From Polynucleobacter duraquae (GTDB lineage: Bacteria > Pseudomonadota > Gammaproteobacteria > Burkholderiales > Burkholderiaceae), in the NCBI RefSeq assembly GCF_000973625.1, contig NZ_CP007501.1:248001-312000 (forward strand): DNA of 64,000 bases, in the 5' to 3' direction. Shown in pieces: positions 38,118-46,386 of this stretch (its first letter is position 1; the number at the start of each line of letters is the position of its first letter). The notes beneath the pieces were generated by a model. The model was not told the DNA's origin. It did not search any database and saw only the letters and a list, made by a program, of their open reading frames with translations. The position numbers and the translations under genes were made by a program.

Positions 38118-38897
38118 ATGCCTACTAAAAAAATTCCTGCAAAGACGGTTGCTAAGTCTCCTGCCAAGAAGGTCTCCACCGTTAACTCTGCTAAGAAAGT
38201 GGCCGCCCAAAAGAGTGATGTTGGTGCTCCATTATCTGTTGTGATTCGTCGACGAATTGAGGCGCAAAAGGCGCGCTTTCATGCCAATGACAATATTTCT
38301 AAATTCATTCAGCCTGGTGAGCTAGAAGGTCTCGTGGATGAAGTGGCAGAAAAAATGCAGGCTGTTCTAGAGAGTTTGGTAATTGATACTGATAGCGATC
38401 ACAATACTAAAAATACTAGCCAACGCGTGGCTAAGATGTTTGTTAAAGAAGTATTCAATGGGCGATACATAGAGCAACCAACTTTAACCAAGTTCCCGAA
38501 TGTCAGTCGTTTAAATGAATTGATGATTATTGGCCCCATTACTGTTCGTAGTGCTTGCTCTCATCATCTTTGCCCAATCATGGGCCGTATTTGGATTGGG
38601 GTATTGCCAAGTAAAGAATCTGCTTTGATTGGTTTGTCAAAGTATTCACGCTTAACTGAATGGGTTATGTGTCGTCCACAGATTCAAGAAGAGGCAGTAG
38701 TGGAGTTGGCGGATATGCTTGAGAAAAAAATTAAGCCAATTGGTGTTGCGATCGTGATGGATGCAGATCACTTCTGTATGCAATGGCGCGGCGTTAAGGA
38801 TCGTGACTCCAAGATGGTCAATAGTGTGATGCGCGGCGCCTTCCTAAAGGATTCCAATTTGCGTAGAGAGTTTTTATCCCTTCTAGAAAAGCGTTAG
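38118..38897 (+). CDS. folE: GTP cyclohydrolase I FolE with Lys/Ala/Pro-rich N-terminal tail
   Basis: Converts GTP to dihydroneopterin triphosphate, the first folate step. Zinc and catalytic residues are seen in SACSHHLCPIMG and DHFCMQWRGVKDRDSK; GLSKYSRLTEWVMCRPQIQE is the family core. The enzyme domain begins near residue 60. The first ~38 residues (MPTKKIPAKTVAKSPAKK and onward) form a basic low-complexity tail like those of bacterial H1-like proteins, which is not usual for FolE. Total length 259 aa against ~190-220 typical. Confidence 0.92.
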   Translation: MPTKKIPAKTVAKSPAKKVSTVNSAKKVAAQKSDVGAPLSVVIRRRIEAQKARFHANDNISKFIQPGELEGLVDEVAEKMQAVLESLVIDTDSDHNTKNTSQRVAKMFVKEVFNGRYIEQPTLTKFPNVSRLNELMIIGPITVRSACSHHLCPIMGRIWIGVLPSKESALIGLSKYSRLTEWVMCRPQIQEEAVVELADMLEKKIKPIGVAIVMDADHFCMQWRGVKDRDSKMVNSVMRGAFLKDSNLRREFLSLLEKR

Positions 38898-38903
38898 AAA
38901 TTA

Positions 38904-39167
38904 ATGTCTATGGCAATCATTGACAGATTGAAGGATGCTTTTTGCGCTCGTGCTGGGGTGAATGCTTTAGGAGGTCTATGTTTTATCCTGACTTTGTTTG
39001 GTTGTGGCTCAATTATTTATCCTGACATCAATAAGGACCCCGCTAAAAATAATATTGCGACTTTCCGTCGTGATGCGATTGATTGTGCGGGCGCCTATCC
39101 AGAATCTGGCTCCGGAATTCATATCAAGCAACGAATAGGGTGTATGAATCTGAAGGGCTGGCATTAG
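38904..39167 (+). CDS. Small putative lipoprotein of unknown function
   Basis: 87-residue protein. A hydrophobic stretch GLCFILTLFGC near residues 24-34 ends in a lipobox-like LFGC, preceded by charged residues, which suggests a lipoprotein signal. The short mature part has two more cysteines (DCAGAYPESGSG and RIGCMNLKGWH), possibly a disulfide. It starts six bases after folE and may be cotranscribed. I do not recognise the family; a location in the envelope is inferred. Confidence 0.6.
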   Translation: MSMAIIDRLKDAFCARAGVNALGGLCFILTLFGCGSIIYPDINKDPAKNNIATFRRDAIDCAGAYPESGSGIHIKQRIGCMNLKGWH

Positions 39168-39277
39168 CCTTGCCCTAATTTACTGCATGAGAATAGTTCT
39201 CAGGTAAATACCTATATAATTCAATAGCTTATAAAGCTTATAGTAGACTAATTTCATCTGTTCTATGATCAACACAG

Positions 39278-39618
39278 ATGCAAACTTTGGTTTTCTTACC
39301 TACTGAAGTTCATACGCAAAATAGTCGTCGCCAATTTATGATTTTGTCAGCTGGTGCTTGCACCTTGGTTTTGAGCGTGAAAGTTCAAGCTCAAGTGATG
39401 GTCGCTGAAACCGATCCACAAGTTGCTGCATTGGGCTACAAGTCTGATGCCTCAAAAGTAGATAAGGCAAACTTTGCTAAGTATGTCGCTGGTCAAAAGT
39501 GTGATAACTGTGCCCTTTACCAAGGCAAAGCTGGTTATGCTGCTGGTGGTTCTCACTGATTGCTGGTAAGCAAGTGGCTGGCGTAGGCTGGTGCTCTGCT
39601 TACGCTAAGAAGGCCTGA
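39278..39618 (+). pseudogene. High-potential iron-sulfur protein (HiPIP), frameshifted
   Basis: The frame starting at 39278 gives 93 aa: a Tat-type signal (NSRRQFMILSAGACTLVLS) and the HiPIP body with CDNCALYQGKAGYAAGG, then stops. In the next frame, from about 39558 to 39618, the missing tail reads IAGKQVAGVGWCSAYAKKA. Inserting a single G after 39551 would make GGCSLIAGKQ, restoring the third cluster-ligand Cys and the frame. HiPIP binds a 4Fe-4S cluster through four cysteines and acts as a periplasmic electron carrier; as it stands, two of four ligands are lost. A sequencing error is possible. Confidence 0.85.
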
Positions 39619-39849
39619 GCTATATTGCTACCCCAAAATTAGGAAAATTTACTGGGCAAAGGTTGTTGACTTCACGCATTAGTAGATGGTTATATCAGTT
39701 TAAACAGTTTTATTTTTTAATATGTAGGGTAAATTTGGATTGGGTCCATTAGGAAGAAGGTAACCAATATTTTCTTTTCCCGCCGATTTGTTATTTATAT
39801 GTATGCTAGTTTTGATTGCCCAAATCTAAGCCCCATTTTTTTGTTTAAT

Positions 39850-41112
39850 TTATTTGCAACTTGCAATATAATCAACTATCTCTAAGGTAGGTAGCGGGAA
39901 GACCAGCTTTGATTTTGCAAATTTGGAATTACCGATAAAAAATTTCTTAAAGTGCCAAGGCAAAACTAGTAAATAGTCTGGTTTCTGGTTAAGCATCTCA
40001 TCCTCCGAGATAATTGGAAGCCAAGTTCCTGGCGTGAAACATCCAAATTTTTCATCATTTACTTCGCCAACGCAAGTAATGTCATTTGGTGTAATTTGAC
40101 AAAACTGTAAAAGAACATTGCCTTTTGTGGATGCCCCTAAGGCTGCAACTGTTTTACCTTCTTTTTTTGCGTTGTTTAAAAAATCAATAAGCGCTTGTTT
40201 TGCTCCTTTAGTACGCTTCTCAAAGGCAATGAAGGGTGCCAATGAATTGTATCCTTGCTCTTCCTCGCTTTTTAATATTGCTTGAATTGAAGGTAGTATG
40301 TTTTGAGATATTTTTGACTTCTGAACTGTCACTGAGAAACTGCCACCATTAATGTCATTAAACTCGACATCAACTATTTGGAAACCAACTTTTTCAGCCA
40401 TAAACTGAATTTGATTTAAGCAATAGAATTCCAAATGCTCGTGACAAACCGTGTCAAAAGAATTTGTCTCAATCATTGTAGGTAAGTAGCTTTGCTCAAA
40501 TATCCAAATACCGTCATCCGCGAGAACGCTGTAAATATTTTTCATAAAATCAATTGGATCCTCAAGATCATAAAACATTGAAAATGAGGTGATTACACTA
40601 GCTTTTTTATTCGGAAAGGATTTCTCTATTAAATCAGAGGAAAAAAAATCAGAAATAAGTTGAATATGATCCTGATAGTAGGGCTTAAACTTAATGCCTG
40701 TTGGATCAATCCCTACTAGATTGAGTCCGTGATTTGGGTAGGCTGCTAAAGTTGTGCCATCGTTACTGCCAATATCAATAACTAGATCACCTTTGCTTAA
40801 GTTCACCAATGACAGTATGCGATCAACTTTGGCGTGCAGGTGTGCAACCATGCTCTTATTCAGCCCAGACCGATAGCCGTAGTTCAGCCCATACATTTCA
40901 CTTAAGTTATAAGAATGGGCTAGCTGAACTAGTCCGCAAACGGAGTCCTCCCCCATACATTTCACAAGTCTTAAGGGGCCAACAGTTGCAACTAATGGAT
41001 CATTTTTCTTTGGGAAGACGCCGGTTAGCATTTGTTCGCCCAAGTCTAAGATGGGTACCAAATTTGCATTACCGCAAATGCGGCAGTTTGTAGCTACTTT
41101 ATACTTATTCAT
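39850..41112 (-). CDS. NDP-hexose C-methyltransferase-like protein (TylCIII type)
   Basis: Three-part architecture of sugar C-methyltransferases: an N-terminal zinc-binding part (CRICGNANLVPILDLGEQML, later CGLVQL), a SAM domain with VIDIGSNDGTTLAAYP (about residues 110-125), and a C-terminal domain (VAALGASTKGNVLLQFC). EQSYLPTMIETNSFDTVCHEH contains the family's conserved region with catalytic His/Tyr. ATG 41112 overlaps the stop of the next gene in ATGA and is preferred to the ATG at 41121. It pairs with a Gmd-like dehydratase, so methylation of a GDP-4-keto-6-deoxy sugar is inferred. Confidence 0.87.
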   Translation of the reverse strand: MNKYKVATNCRICGNANLVPILDLGEQMLTGVFPKKNDPLVATVGPLRLVKCMGEDSVCGLVQLAHSYNLSEMYGLNYGYRSGLNKSMVAHLHAKVDRILSLVNLSKGDLVIDIGSNDGTTLAAYPNHGLNLVGIDPTGIKFKPYYQDHIQLISDFFSSDLIEKSFPNKKASVITSFSMFYDLEDPIDFMKNIYSVLADDGIWIFEQSYLPTMIETNSFDTVCHEHLEFYCLNQIQFMAEKVGFQIVDVEFNDINGGSFSVTVQKSKISQNILPSIQAILKSEEEQGYNSLAPFIAFEKRTKGAKQALIDFLNNAKKEGKTVAALGASTKGNVLLQFCQITPNDITCVGEVNDEKFGCFTPGTWLPIISEDEMLNQKPDYLLVLPWHFKKFFIGNSKFAKSKLVFPLPTLEIVDYIASCK

Positions 41113-42119
41113 ATTACCCATTTTGATTGTTCGGGGAGGTCTTTTGGGTTATTAATGTTTATGCTGGACTGCAGTAAAGCCAGGTCGTAATCAACCATTT
41201 TATGTACTAGTTGCTTAAAGCTTATTGACGCTGACCAGCCAATGGATTGTAATTTCAGAGTGCTTCCTTCGAGATTGGTCGAATCAGTCGATCTAAAAAA
41301 TTCCTCTGAACTGATAACGTGGTCTAAATAGTTTAAATTAAGTCGTTCAAATGCAACTTGACAAAACTCTCTTATTGATCTGCTGATGCCGCTAGCAATA
41401 ACATAGTCACTTGCTACTTTGGTTTGTAACATCATCCACATTGCCTGTATCGCATCCCCAGCAAATAGCCAATCTCTTTTCATCTCTAAATTTCCAAGCA
41501 CTACTTGACTTTCAAGCCCCAGCTTAATCCGTGCGGCAGCATGAGTAATCTTGCGGGTTACGAAACTTATTCCCCTGCGGGGGCTTTCATGATTGAAAAG
41601 AATAGCAGAAGCTGCAAAGATTCCATGATGTTCTCTGTATATGTTAACCATTTGGTGACCATATAGTTTTGCGGCAGCATAAGGGCTCTGAGGATTGAAC
41701 GGGGTTACTTCTGTTTGCGGGGCTTTTGAAATTTTTCCAAACATTTCTGAGCTAGATGCTTGGCAGAAACGAATTTCAGGGTTTATATCATTTATGGCGG
41801 ACAATATTTTTGTAACTGCCAAGCCATTTATAAGACCAATAAGCGCAGGATTTAAGTACATTTTTTCGCCTGAGCTTAGGGCGGCAAAGTTATAAATTTC
41901 ATTTGGGCAATTTTTTTCAATAATTTCACATAATTGTGAATAATTATCAACATCCCAATTTACCAATTTAATTCTCTCAGATATTGCCTTCGGGATAAGT
42001 TGCTTAGCAGAAGAAGGTGATCGTGTCGTACCAACAACTCGGTATCCTTTTTCTAGCAATAATTCAGCCATATAAAGGCCGTCTTGCCCGGAAATGCCTG
42101 TAATAATTGCCGTATTCAT
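41109..42119 (-). CDS. GDP-mannose 4,6-dehydratase family protein
   Basis: Extended SDR of 336 aa. AIITGISGQDGLYMAELLLE is the cofactor site; EIYNFAALSSGEKMYLNP, QASSSEMFGK and SPYAAAKLYGHQMVNIYREH carry the catalytic Ser/Glu/Tyr/Lys pattern. ILFNHESPRRGISFVTRKI is the Gmd hallmark and LEMKRDWLFAGDAI also fits. The nucleotide-binding KRRxSSF loop is TTRSPSS, so it differs from the canonical gmd at 44114. It is translationally coupled to the downstream C-methyltransferase. Which GDP or other NDP sugar it uses is not settled. Confidence 0.85.
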   Translation of the reverse strand: MNTAIITGISGQDGLYMAELLLEKGYRVVGTTRSPSSAKQLIPKAISERIKLVNWDVDNYSQLCEIIEKNCPNEIYNFAALSSGEKMYLNPALIGLINGLAVTKILSAINDINPEIRFCQASSSEMFGKISKAPQTEVTPFNPQSPYAAAKLYGHQMVNIYREHHGIFAASAILFNHESPRRGISFVTRKITHAAARIKLGLESQVVLGNLEMKRDWLFAGDAIQAMWMMLQTKVASDYVIASGISRSIREFCQVAFERLNLNYLDHVISSEEFFRSTDSTNLEGSTLKLQSIGWSASISFKQLVHKMVDYDLALLQSSININNPKDLPEQSKWVI

Positions 42120-42626
42120 TTGAATTATTAGTATAGGATTGTACTAAGCGATAGAGTAATCAGAATATTTTACTCTGAATAAAATTTTTTGAGAATTTTA
42201 TAACTAATATCGAATGCTGGGCATTTATATAATTCTCATGTGATATTGAAATGGTAAGCTTTGGAATACACTGGCCATAATCATATTTGCCAATCGAGAT
42301 TTAGCCTGAGGCCTGAAATTAAAATCCTAAGATGAATTAATTGCTAATCGATAAAATAACCGCAACTATATTTAAATTTCAATAATCTGGGTTGAGATAT
42401 TTTTTAGCAAGCATAGATTTAATACTTCCACTAGCTTTTTGAATAAGAGGGCAAAATGGCTTAATTGCGTTTTTTGCCTTTTAGTTTGATTTGGCCATAC
42501 AAGTAGACTCTATGGTCATAATGCCCATGTGAATCGCATTTTAAGTTTTTTTAATAATGCTTTAGAAAGTGCAATCGCATAAAATATGTACTAGCAAGTA
42601 AACCAATAAGTAAGGATGGGTTTTAA
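42120..42626. other. 507-base AT-rich intergenic region between divergent sugar operons
   Basis: No coding sequence was recognised on either strand. It must hold promoters for the minus-strand dehydratase-methyltransferase pair and the plus-strand manC operon. Two weak stem-loops are visible: AGAGTAA/TTACTCT (42153-42159 with 42170-42176) and GGCAAAA/TTTTGCC (42450-42456 with 42472-42478) followed by TTTT, the second resembling an attenuator on the plus strand. No JUMPstart/ops element was found. Confidence 0.5.
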
Positions 42627-42629
42627 TTG

Positions 42630-44105
42630 ATGGATCAGATTCTGCCGGTGATTCTTTGTGGAGGTTCGGGAACGCGTCTATGGCCCCTATCTAGATCGGG
42701 CTTTCCTAAGCAGTTTTTGGTAATTCCAGGAGGCGATGAAAAAACAAGTCTCTTCCAGCAAGCGGTATTAAGAGTTCGAAGTATTTCTAATGTGTGCTTT
42801 AGGGTGGAACCTCCATTGGTAGTTACAAACGAAGAGCATCGCTTTTTAGCATTAGACCAATTGCGTGATTTGAAAAATAATCAATCAACTCTTTTTTTGG
42901 AGCCGTCGGGGCGAAATACTGCTCCTGCATTAACGATGGCCGCGTTATTTGCGATTGGACGAGAGGTAAATTCGAAGAGCGACCCTATTTTGATAGTCTT
43001 GCCAGCTGATCAGGTGGTATCTGACGATGATGCCTTCATACGAGCATTGCAAAAGTGTATCTGCATTGCGCAAGAGGATTCAATTGCTATTCTGGGTATT
43101 CCTCCTGCGTCCCCCGAAACGGGTTATGGATACATCAAGGCAATGGCCCCCCATGATTCTAAGTTTGGCCTTCGGGTAGATCATTTTGTTGAAAAACCGG
43201 ATAAATTCACGGCCCAAAAATTTATAGATGAAGGTAATTATTTTTGGAATAGCGGAATATTTGTCCTAAGGGCTAGCGTATGGCTTGCTGCTTTGAAGGA
43301 GTTTCGGCCAGATATTTTATCTTCAGTTAAAAAGGCCTGGGAAGGTAAGGCTGAGGATAATGTTGGTGATGCAAAGTTTATGCGTCCTGACAGAGAGGCT
43401 TTTAATCTAATTCCCTGCGAATCAATTGACTGTGCTGTAATTGAAAAATGCCCAGGGTCTAACTTTGTTATTCAAATGGTTGAGCTAGATGCTGGTTGGA
43501 ACGATCTAGGCTCTTGGGATGCGGTCTGGCAGACGGGGCAAAAAGATGAGTTAGGGAATGTCACTAGTGGCGATACATTGTTACTCAATTCGAAAAATAA
43601 TTTAGTCTACGCGGATCACCGCTTGGTTGGCACTGTTGGGGTCGAAAACCTTATCATCATTGAAACTGCCGATGCTATATTGGTAGTAGACAGATTAAAA
43701 AGTCAAAATGTTAAGCACATTGTTAATGAGCTTGCAAATCAAAAGCGGGATGAAAAGAATCTCCATCGAAAAGTGGTTCGCCCCTGGGGTTGGTACGACA
43801 GCATAGATGAAGATGGGTGTTTTAAAGTGAAGCGAATTCAGGTGAAGCCAGCTGCAAGTCTTTCGCTGCAAATGCATCATTACCGAGCTGAGCACTGGAT
43901 AGTGGTTCGGGGTTCGGCAGAAGTTACCAATGGAGAAGAGGTAATTTTTCTTAAGGAAAATCAAAGTATATATATTCCGCGAGGTCAAAAACACAGGCTA
44001 GCAAACCCTGGAGATACGTTGCTAGAAATTATTGAGGTTCAGTCTGGAGAATATTTGGGCGAAGATGACATCGTACGTTTTAAGGATACTTATGGCCGTA
44101 GCTAG
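42630..44105 (+). CDS. manC: Mannose-1-phosphate guanylyltransferase / mannose-6-phosphate isomerase (ManC/CpsB)
   Basis: Makes GDP-mannose, the precursor of GDP-fucose. The guanylyltransferase domain (residues 1 to ~350) has LCGGSGTRLWPLSRSGFPKQ and FVEKPDKFTAQKFI; WNSGIFV is also typical. The C-terminal type II isomerase cupin domain has RPWGWYDSIDED, KPAASLSLQMHHYRAEHWIV with its metal ligands, and ENQSIYIPRGQKHRLANPG. ATG 42630 is nine bases after TAAGGATGGG and is preferred to the TTG at 42627. It begins the manC-gmd operon. The mannose-6-phosphate to mannose-1-phosphate mutase (manB) is not in the window. Confidence 0.96.
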   Translation: MDQILPVILCGGSGTRLWPLSRSGFPKQFLVIPGGDEKTSLFQQAVLRVRSISNVCFRVEPPLVVTNEEHRFLALDQLRDLKNNQSTLFLEPSGRNTAPALTMAALFAIGREVNSKSDPILIVLPADQVVSDDDAFIRALQKCICIAQEDSIAILGIPPASPETGYGYIKAMAPHDSKFGLRVDHFVEKPDKFTAQKFIDEGNYFWNSGIFVLRASVWLAALKEFRPDILSSVKKAWEGKAEDNVGDAKFMRPDREAFNLIPCESIDCAVIEKCPGSNFVIQMVELDAGWNDLGSWDAVWQTGQKDELGNVTSGDTLLLNSKNNLVYADHRLVGTVGVENLIIIETADAILVVDRLKSQNVKHIVNELANQKRDEKNLHRKVVRPWGWYDSIDEDGCFKVKRIQVKPAASLSLQMHHYRAEHWIVVRGSAEVTNGEEVIFLKENQSIYIPRGQKHRLANPGDTLLEIIEVQSGEYLGEDDIVRFKDTYGRS

Positions 44106-44113
44106 ACATCTAA

Positions 44114-45286
44114 ATGCAATCTTTTAAAACGATAATGAATATTATGAAGACAGATAAGACAGGTGTAAAAAAAATTGCCCTAATTACCGGAATAACTGGA
44201 CAAGATGGGTCATATCTTGCTGAATTTTTATTGAACAAGGGCTACACAGTCCATGGAATTAAGCGGCGAGCCTCATCTTTTAATACGGGGCGCATTGATC
44301 ACCTATATCAAGATCCGCATGTAGATCACCCAGATTTAATTTTGCATTATGGAGATTTAACTGATACTAGCAATTTAGTTCGCATAATTCAACAATCTCA
44401 GCCGGATGAAATTTATAATTTGGGTGCGCAATCCCATGTTGCAGTGTCGTTTGAGTCGCCTGAGTATACGGCTGATGTTGACGCAATCGGCCCCCTACGC
44501 ATTCTGGAGGCCATAAGAATATTGGGTTTAGAGAAGAAGACGCGCTTTTATCAAGCGTCAACATCAGAACTTTATGGACTAGTTCAAGAAACCCCTCAGA
44601 GAGAAACTACCCCGTTTTATCCGCGTAGTCCATATGCTGTTGCAAAAATGTATGCCTATTGGATAACTGTCAACTATCGAGAAGCATACGGTATTTACGC
44701 TTGCAATGGCATTCTTTTTAATCACGAGTCAGAACGTCGCGGCGAAACTTTCGTTACTCGAAAAGTAACGCGGGGATTGGCAAATATTGCCCAAGGGTTA
44801 CAAAAGTGCTTGTATATGGGAAATATTGATGCCTTAAGAGATTGGGGGCATGCCAAAGACTACGTGCGAATGCAGTGGTTAATGATGCAACAAGACAAGC
44901 CAGAGGATTATGTAATCGCAACAGGAGTTCAATTTACCGTTCGAGAATTCATTATTCGAAGTGCTAGGCAATTGGGGTTAACTTTGCAATTTGAGGGGCA
45001 CTTAGCTGATGAGAAAGCAATTGTGATTGCAATTGAGGGTGAAAAAGTCCCTGCTGTAAAGGTTGGGGATGTGATTGTGAAAATAGATCCACGTTATTAT
45101 CGGCCTGCAGAAGTGGAAACTCTTTTAGGAGATCCTGCCAAGGCTAAGGAAAGACTCGGGTGGTTTCCTGAAATTTCTTTCGATGAGATGATTTCCGAGA
45201 TGGTTGAAAGTGATTTACAAAAAGCAAGGCAACATGCGTTGCTTACCAAGCATGGTTATTTAGTTTCTGTTAGCGGCGAATATTAA
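44114..45286 (+). CDS. gmd: GDP-mannose 4,6-dehydratase Gmd
   Basis: Converts GDP-mannose to GDP-4-keto-6-deoxymannose. The core starts with [39 protein letters not shown] is the GDP-mannose loop; [20 protein letters not shown] and [13 protein letters not shown] hold the catalytic Thr/Glu/Tyr/Lys. [22 protein letters not shown] sequence near the C-terminus is canonical. Annotated length is 390 aa; the first ~20 residues are not conserved, and later ATGs at 44135 or 44144 may be the real start. Together with manC and fcl it makes GDP-L-fucose. Confidence 0.96.
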   Translation: MQSFKTIMNIMKTDKTGVKKIALITGITGQDGSYLAEFLLNKGYTVHGIKRRASSFNTGRIDHLYQDPHVDHPDLILHYGDLTDTSNLVRIIQQSQPDEIYNLGAQSHVAVSFESPEYTADVDAIGPLRILEAIRILGLEKKTRFYQASTSELYGLVQETPQRETTPFYPRSPYAVAKMYAYWITVNYREAYGIYACNGILFNHESERRGETFVTRKVTRGLANIAQGLQKCLYMGNIDALRDWGHAKDYVRMQWLMMQQDKPEDYVIATGVQFTVREFIIRSARQLGLTLQFEGHLADEKAIVIAIEGEKVPAVKVGDVIVKIDPRYYRPAEVETLLGDPAKAKERLGWFPEISFDEMISEMVESDLQKARQHALLTKHGYLVSVSGEY

Positions 45287-45419
45287 ATATTTGAAATTTA
45301 TATTGACGGCAATTTTTATAATCGTGAACTTATCCATTTATTAAAGATAAAGTAGTTTGGCAAGCCAATTCCACTGGTAAGAAATACTATTGAATTAGTA
45401 TTATTGGAATAATTTAAGA

Positions 45420-46256
45420 ATGATGGGGCGAGAAATGTTAATGAAATTTTTGAGAGATCATAGTTTTAAGGGTAAGCATAGGTTGGCAAAATGGCTATAC
45501 CCAAATTTGGGGGAATGCATTGTCCCATATGCCAATCAATATTTAATTGGCATTAATGTAAGCGAGCATCAGGGAGGGGTGATATTTTGGGATCAGAAGT
45601 ACGAGTCTGAGACATCATGGATCATAAAGCGCTTTTTACACACGCCTGATAGCGTTGCTGTTGATATCGGTGCGAATATAGGATCTTTTACACTAATGCT
45701 GGCAGAAGTTGCTAGCAAAGTACATTCTGTTGAGCCGCATCCTGATTTTCGCAAGCGCTTAGATCGAAATATCCGATTAAATAATTTAAAAAATGTTGAA
45801 GTACATCCCTTGGCCATATCCTCTGCAGAGGGTGCGCGGATTCTGTATTCGCCCCCCCAGCATATGATGAATAAATCAGCTAGTTTGACTGATTCAAACC
45901 CTGCGCTTGAGGAGAAAATTGAGGTCCAAGCCATAACCCTTGAAAAGTTTTTAGCAGGATTTAACAGGTTGGATTTTTTGAAGATAGATGCCGATGGATC
46001 TGATGCAGACATCATTTTATCGGGACTTATTGAGTTAAGCAGGTTAAGACCTGTAATTTACTTTGAAGATAATGGGGGATGGAAGGGCTCAAAAGAAGAT
46101 TTGATAAATGCAGAATTTCTTGATGATAAATACGAAATTTGTTTTACTAAACTGGCTGAAATGGGCTACCAATTGTTTTTAGTTTTAGATGGGTATCTTG
46201 TGCCAACGAAAAGAATCCGCGGCACACTGAATATGTATTTGGCAATCCCGATATAA
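45420..46256 (+). CDS. FkbM-family methyltransferase
   Basis: SAM-dependent methyltransferase, probably acting on a glycan hydroxyl. VAVDIGANIGSFTLMLAE (about residues 78-95) is motif I, VHSVEPHPDFRKRLDRNI motif II, and LDFLKIDADGSDADII the FkbM motif near the C-terminal third. Length 278 aa. The start could also be the ATG five codons on (45435). A C7 run (45852-45858) lies inside the gene. A 133-base AT-rich spacer separates it from gmd. Confidence 0.82.
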   Translation: MMGREMLMKFLRDHSFKGKHRLAKWLYPNLGECIVPYANQYLIGINVSEHQGGVIFWDQKYESETSWIIKRFLHTPDSVAVDIGANIGSFTLMLAEVASKVHSVEPHPDFRKRLDRNIRLNNLKNVEVHPLAISSAEGARILYSPPQHMMNKSASLTDSNPALEEKIEVQAITLEKFLAGFNRLDFLKIDADGSDADIILSGLIELSRLRPVIYFEDNGGWKGSKEDLINAEFLDDKYEICFTKLAEMGYQLFLVLDGYLVPTKRIRGTLNMYLAIPI

Positions 46257-46386
46257 CTATTTTTTAACTGAGCGGAGGAATCAAAGTAGGTATGTTGTGA
46301 AAATTGCTGCTCATACAGTTGCATAGTCTTCTCAAAACGTATCCATTTTTTCAGTTGGTTTAAATTTTCGTAACCAAGTTCAGTAT

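Noticed and set aside
39168-39277. Repeated AGCTTATA units ahead of the HiPIP gene as an operator
   Set aside because: Only two short AT-rich copies are seen, which is expected by chance in such sequence.
42120-42626. JUMPstart/ops antitermination element ahead of the manC operon
   Set aside because: The GGCGGTAG core and the surrounding JUMPstart sequence were not found on either strand.
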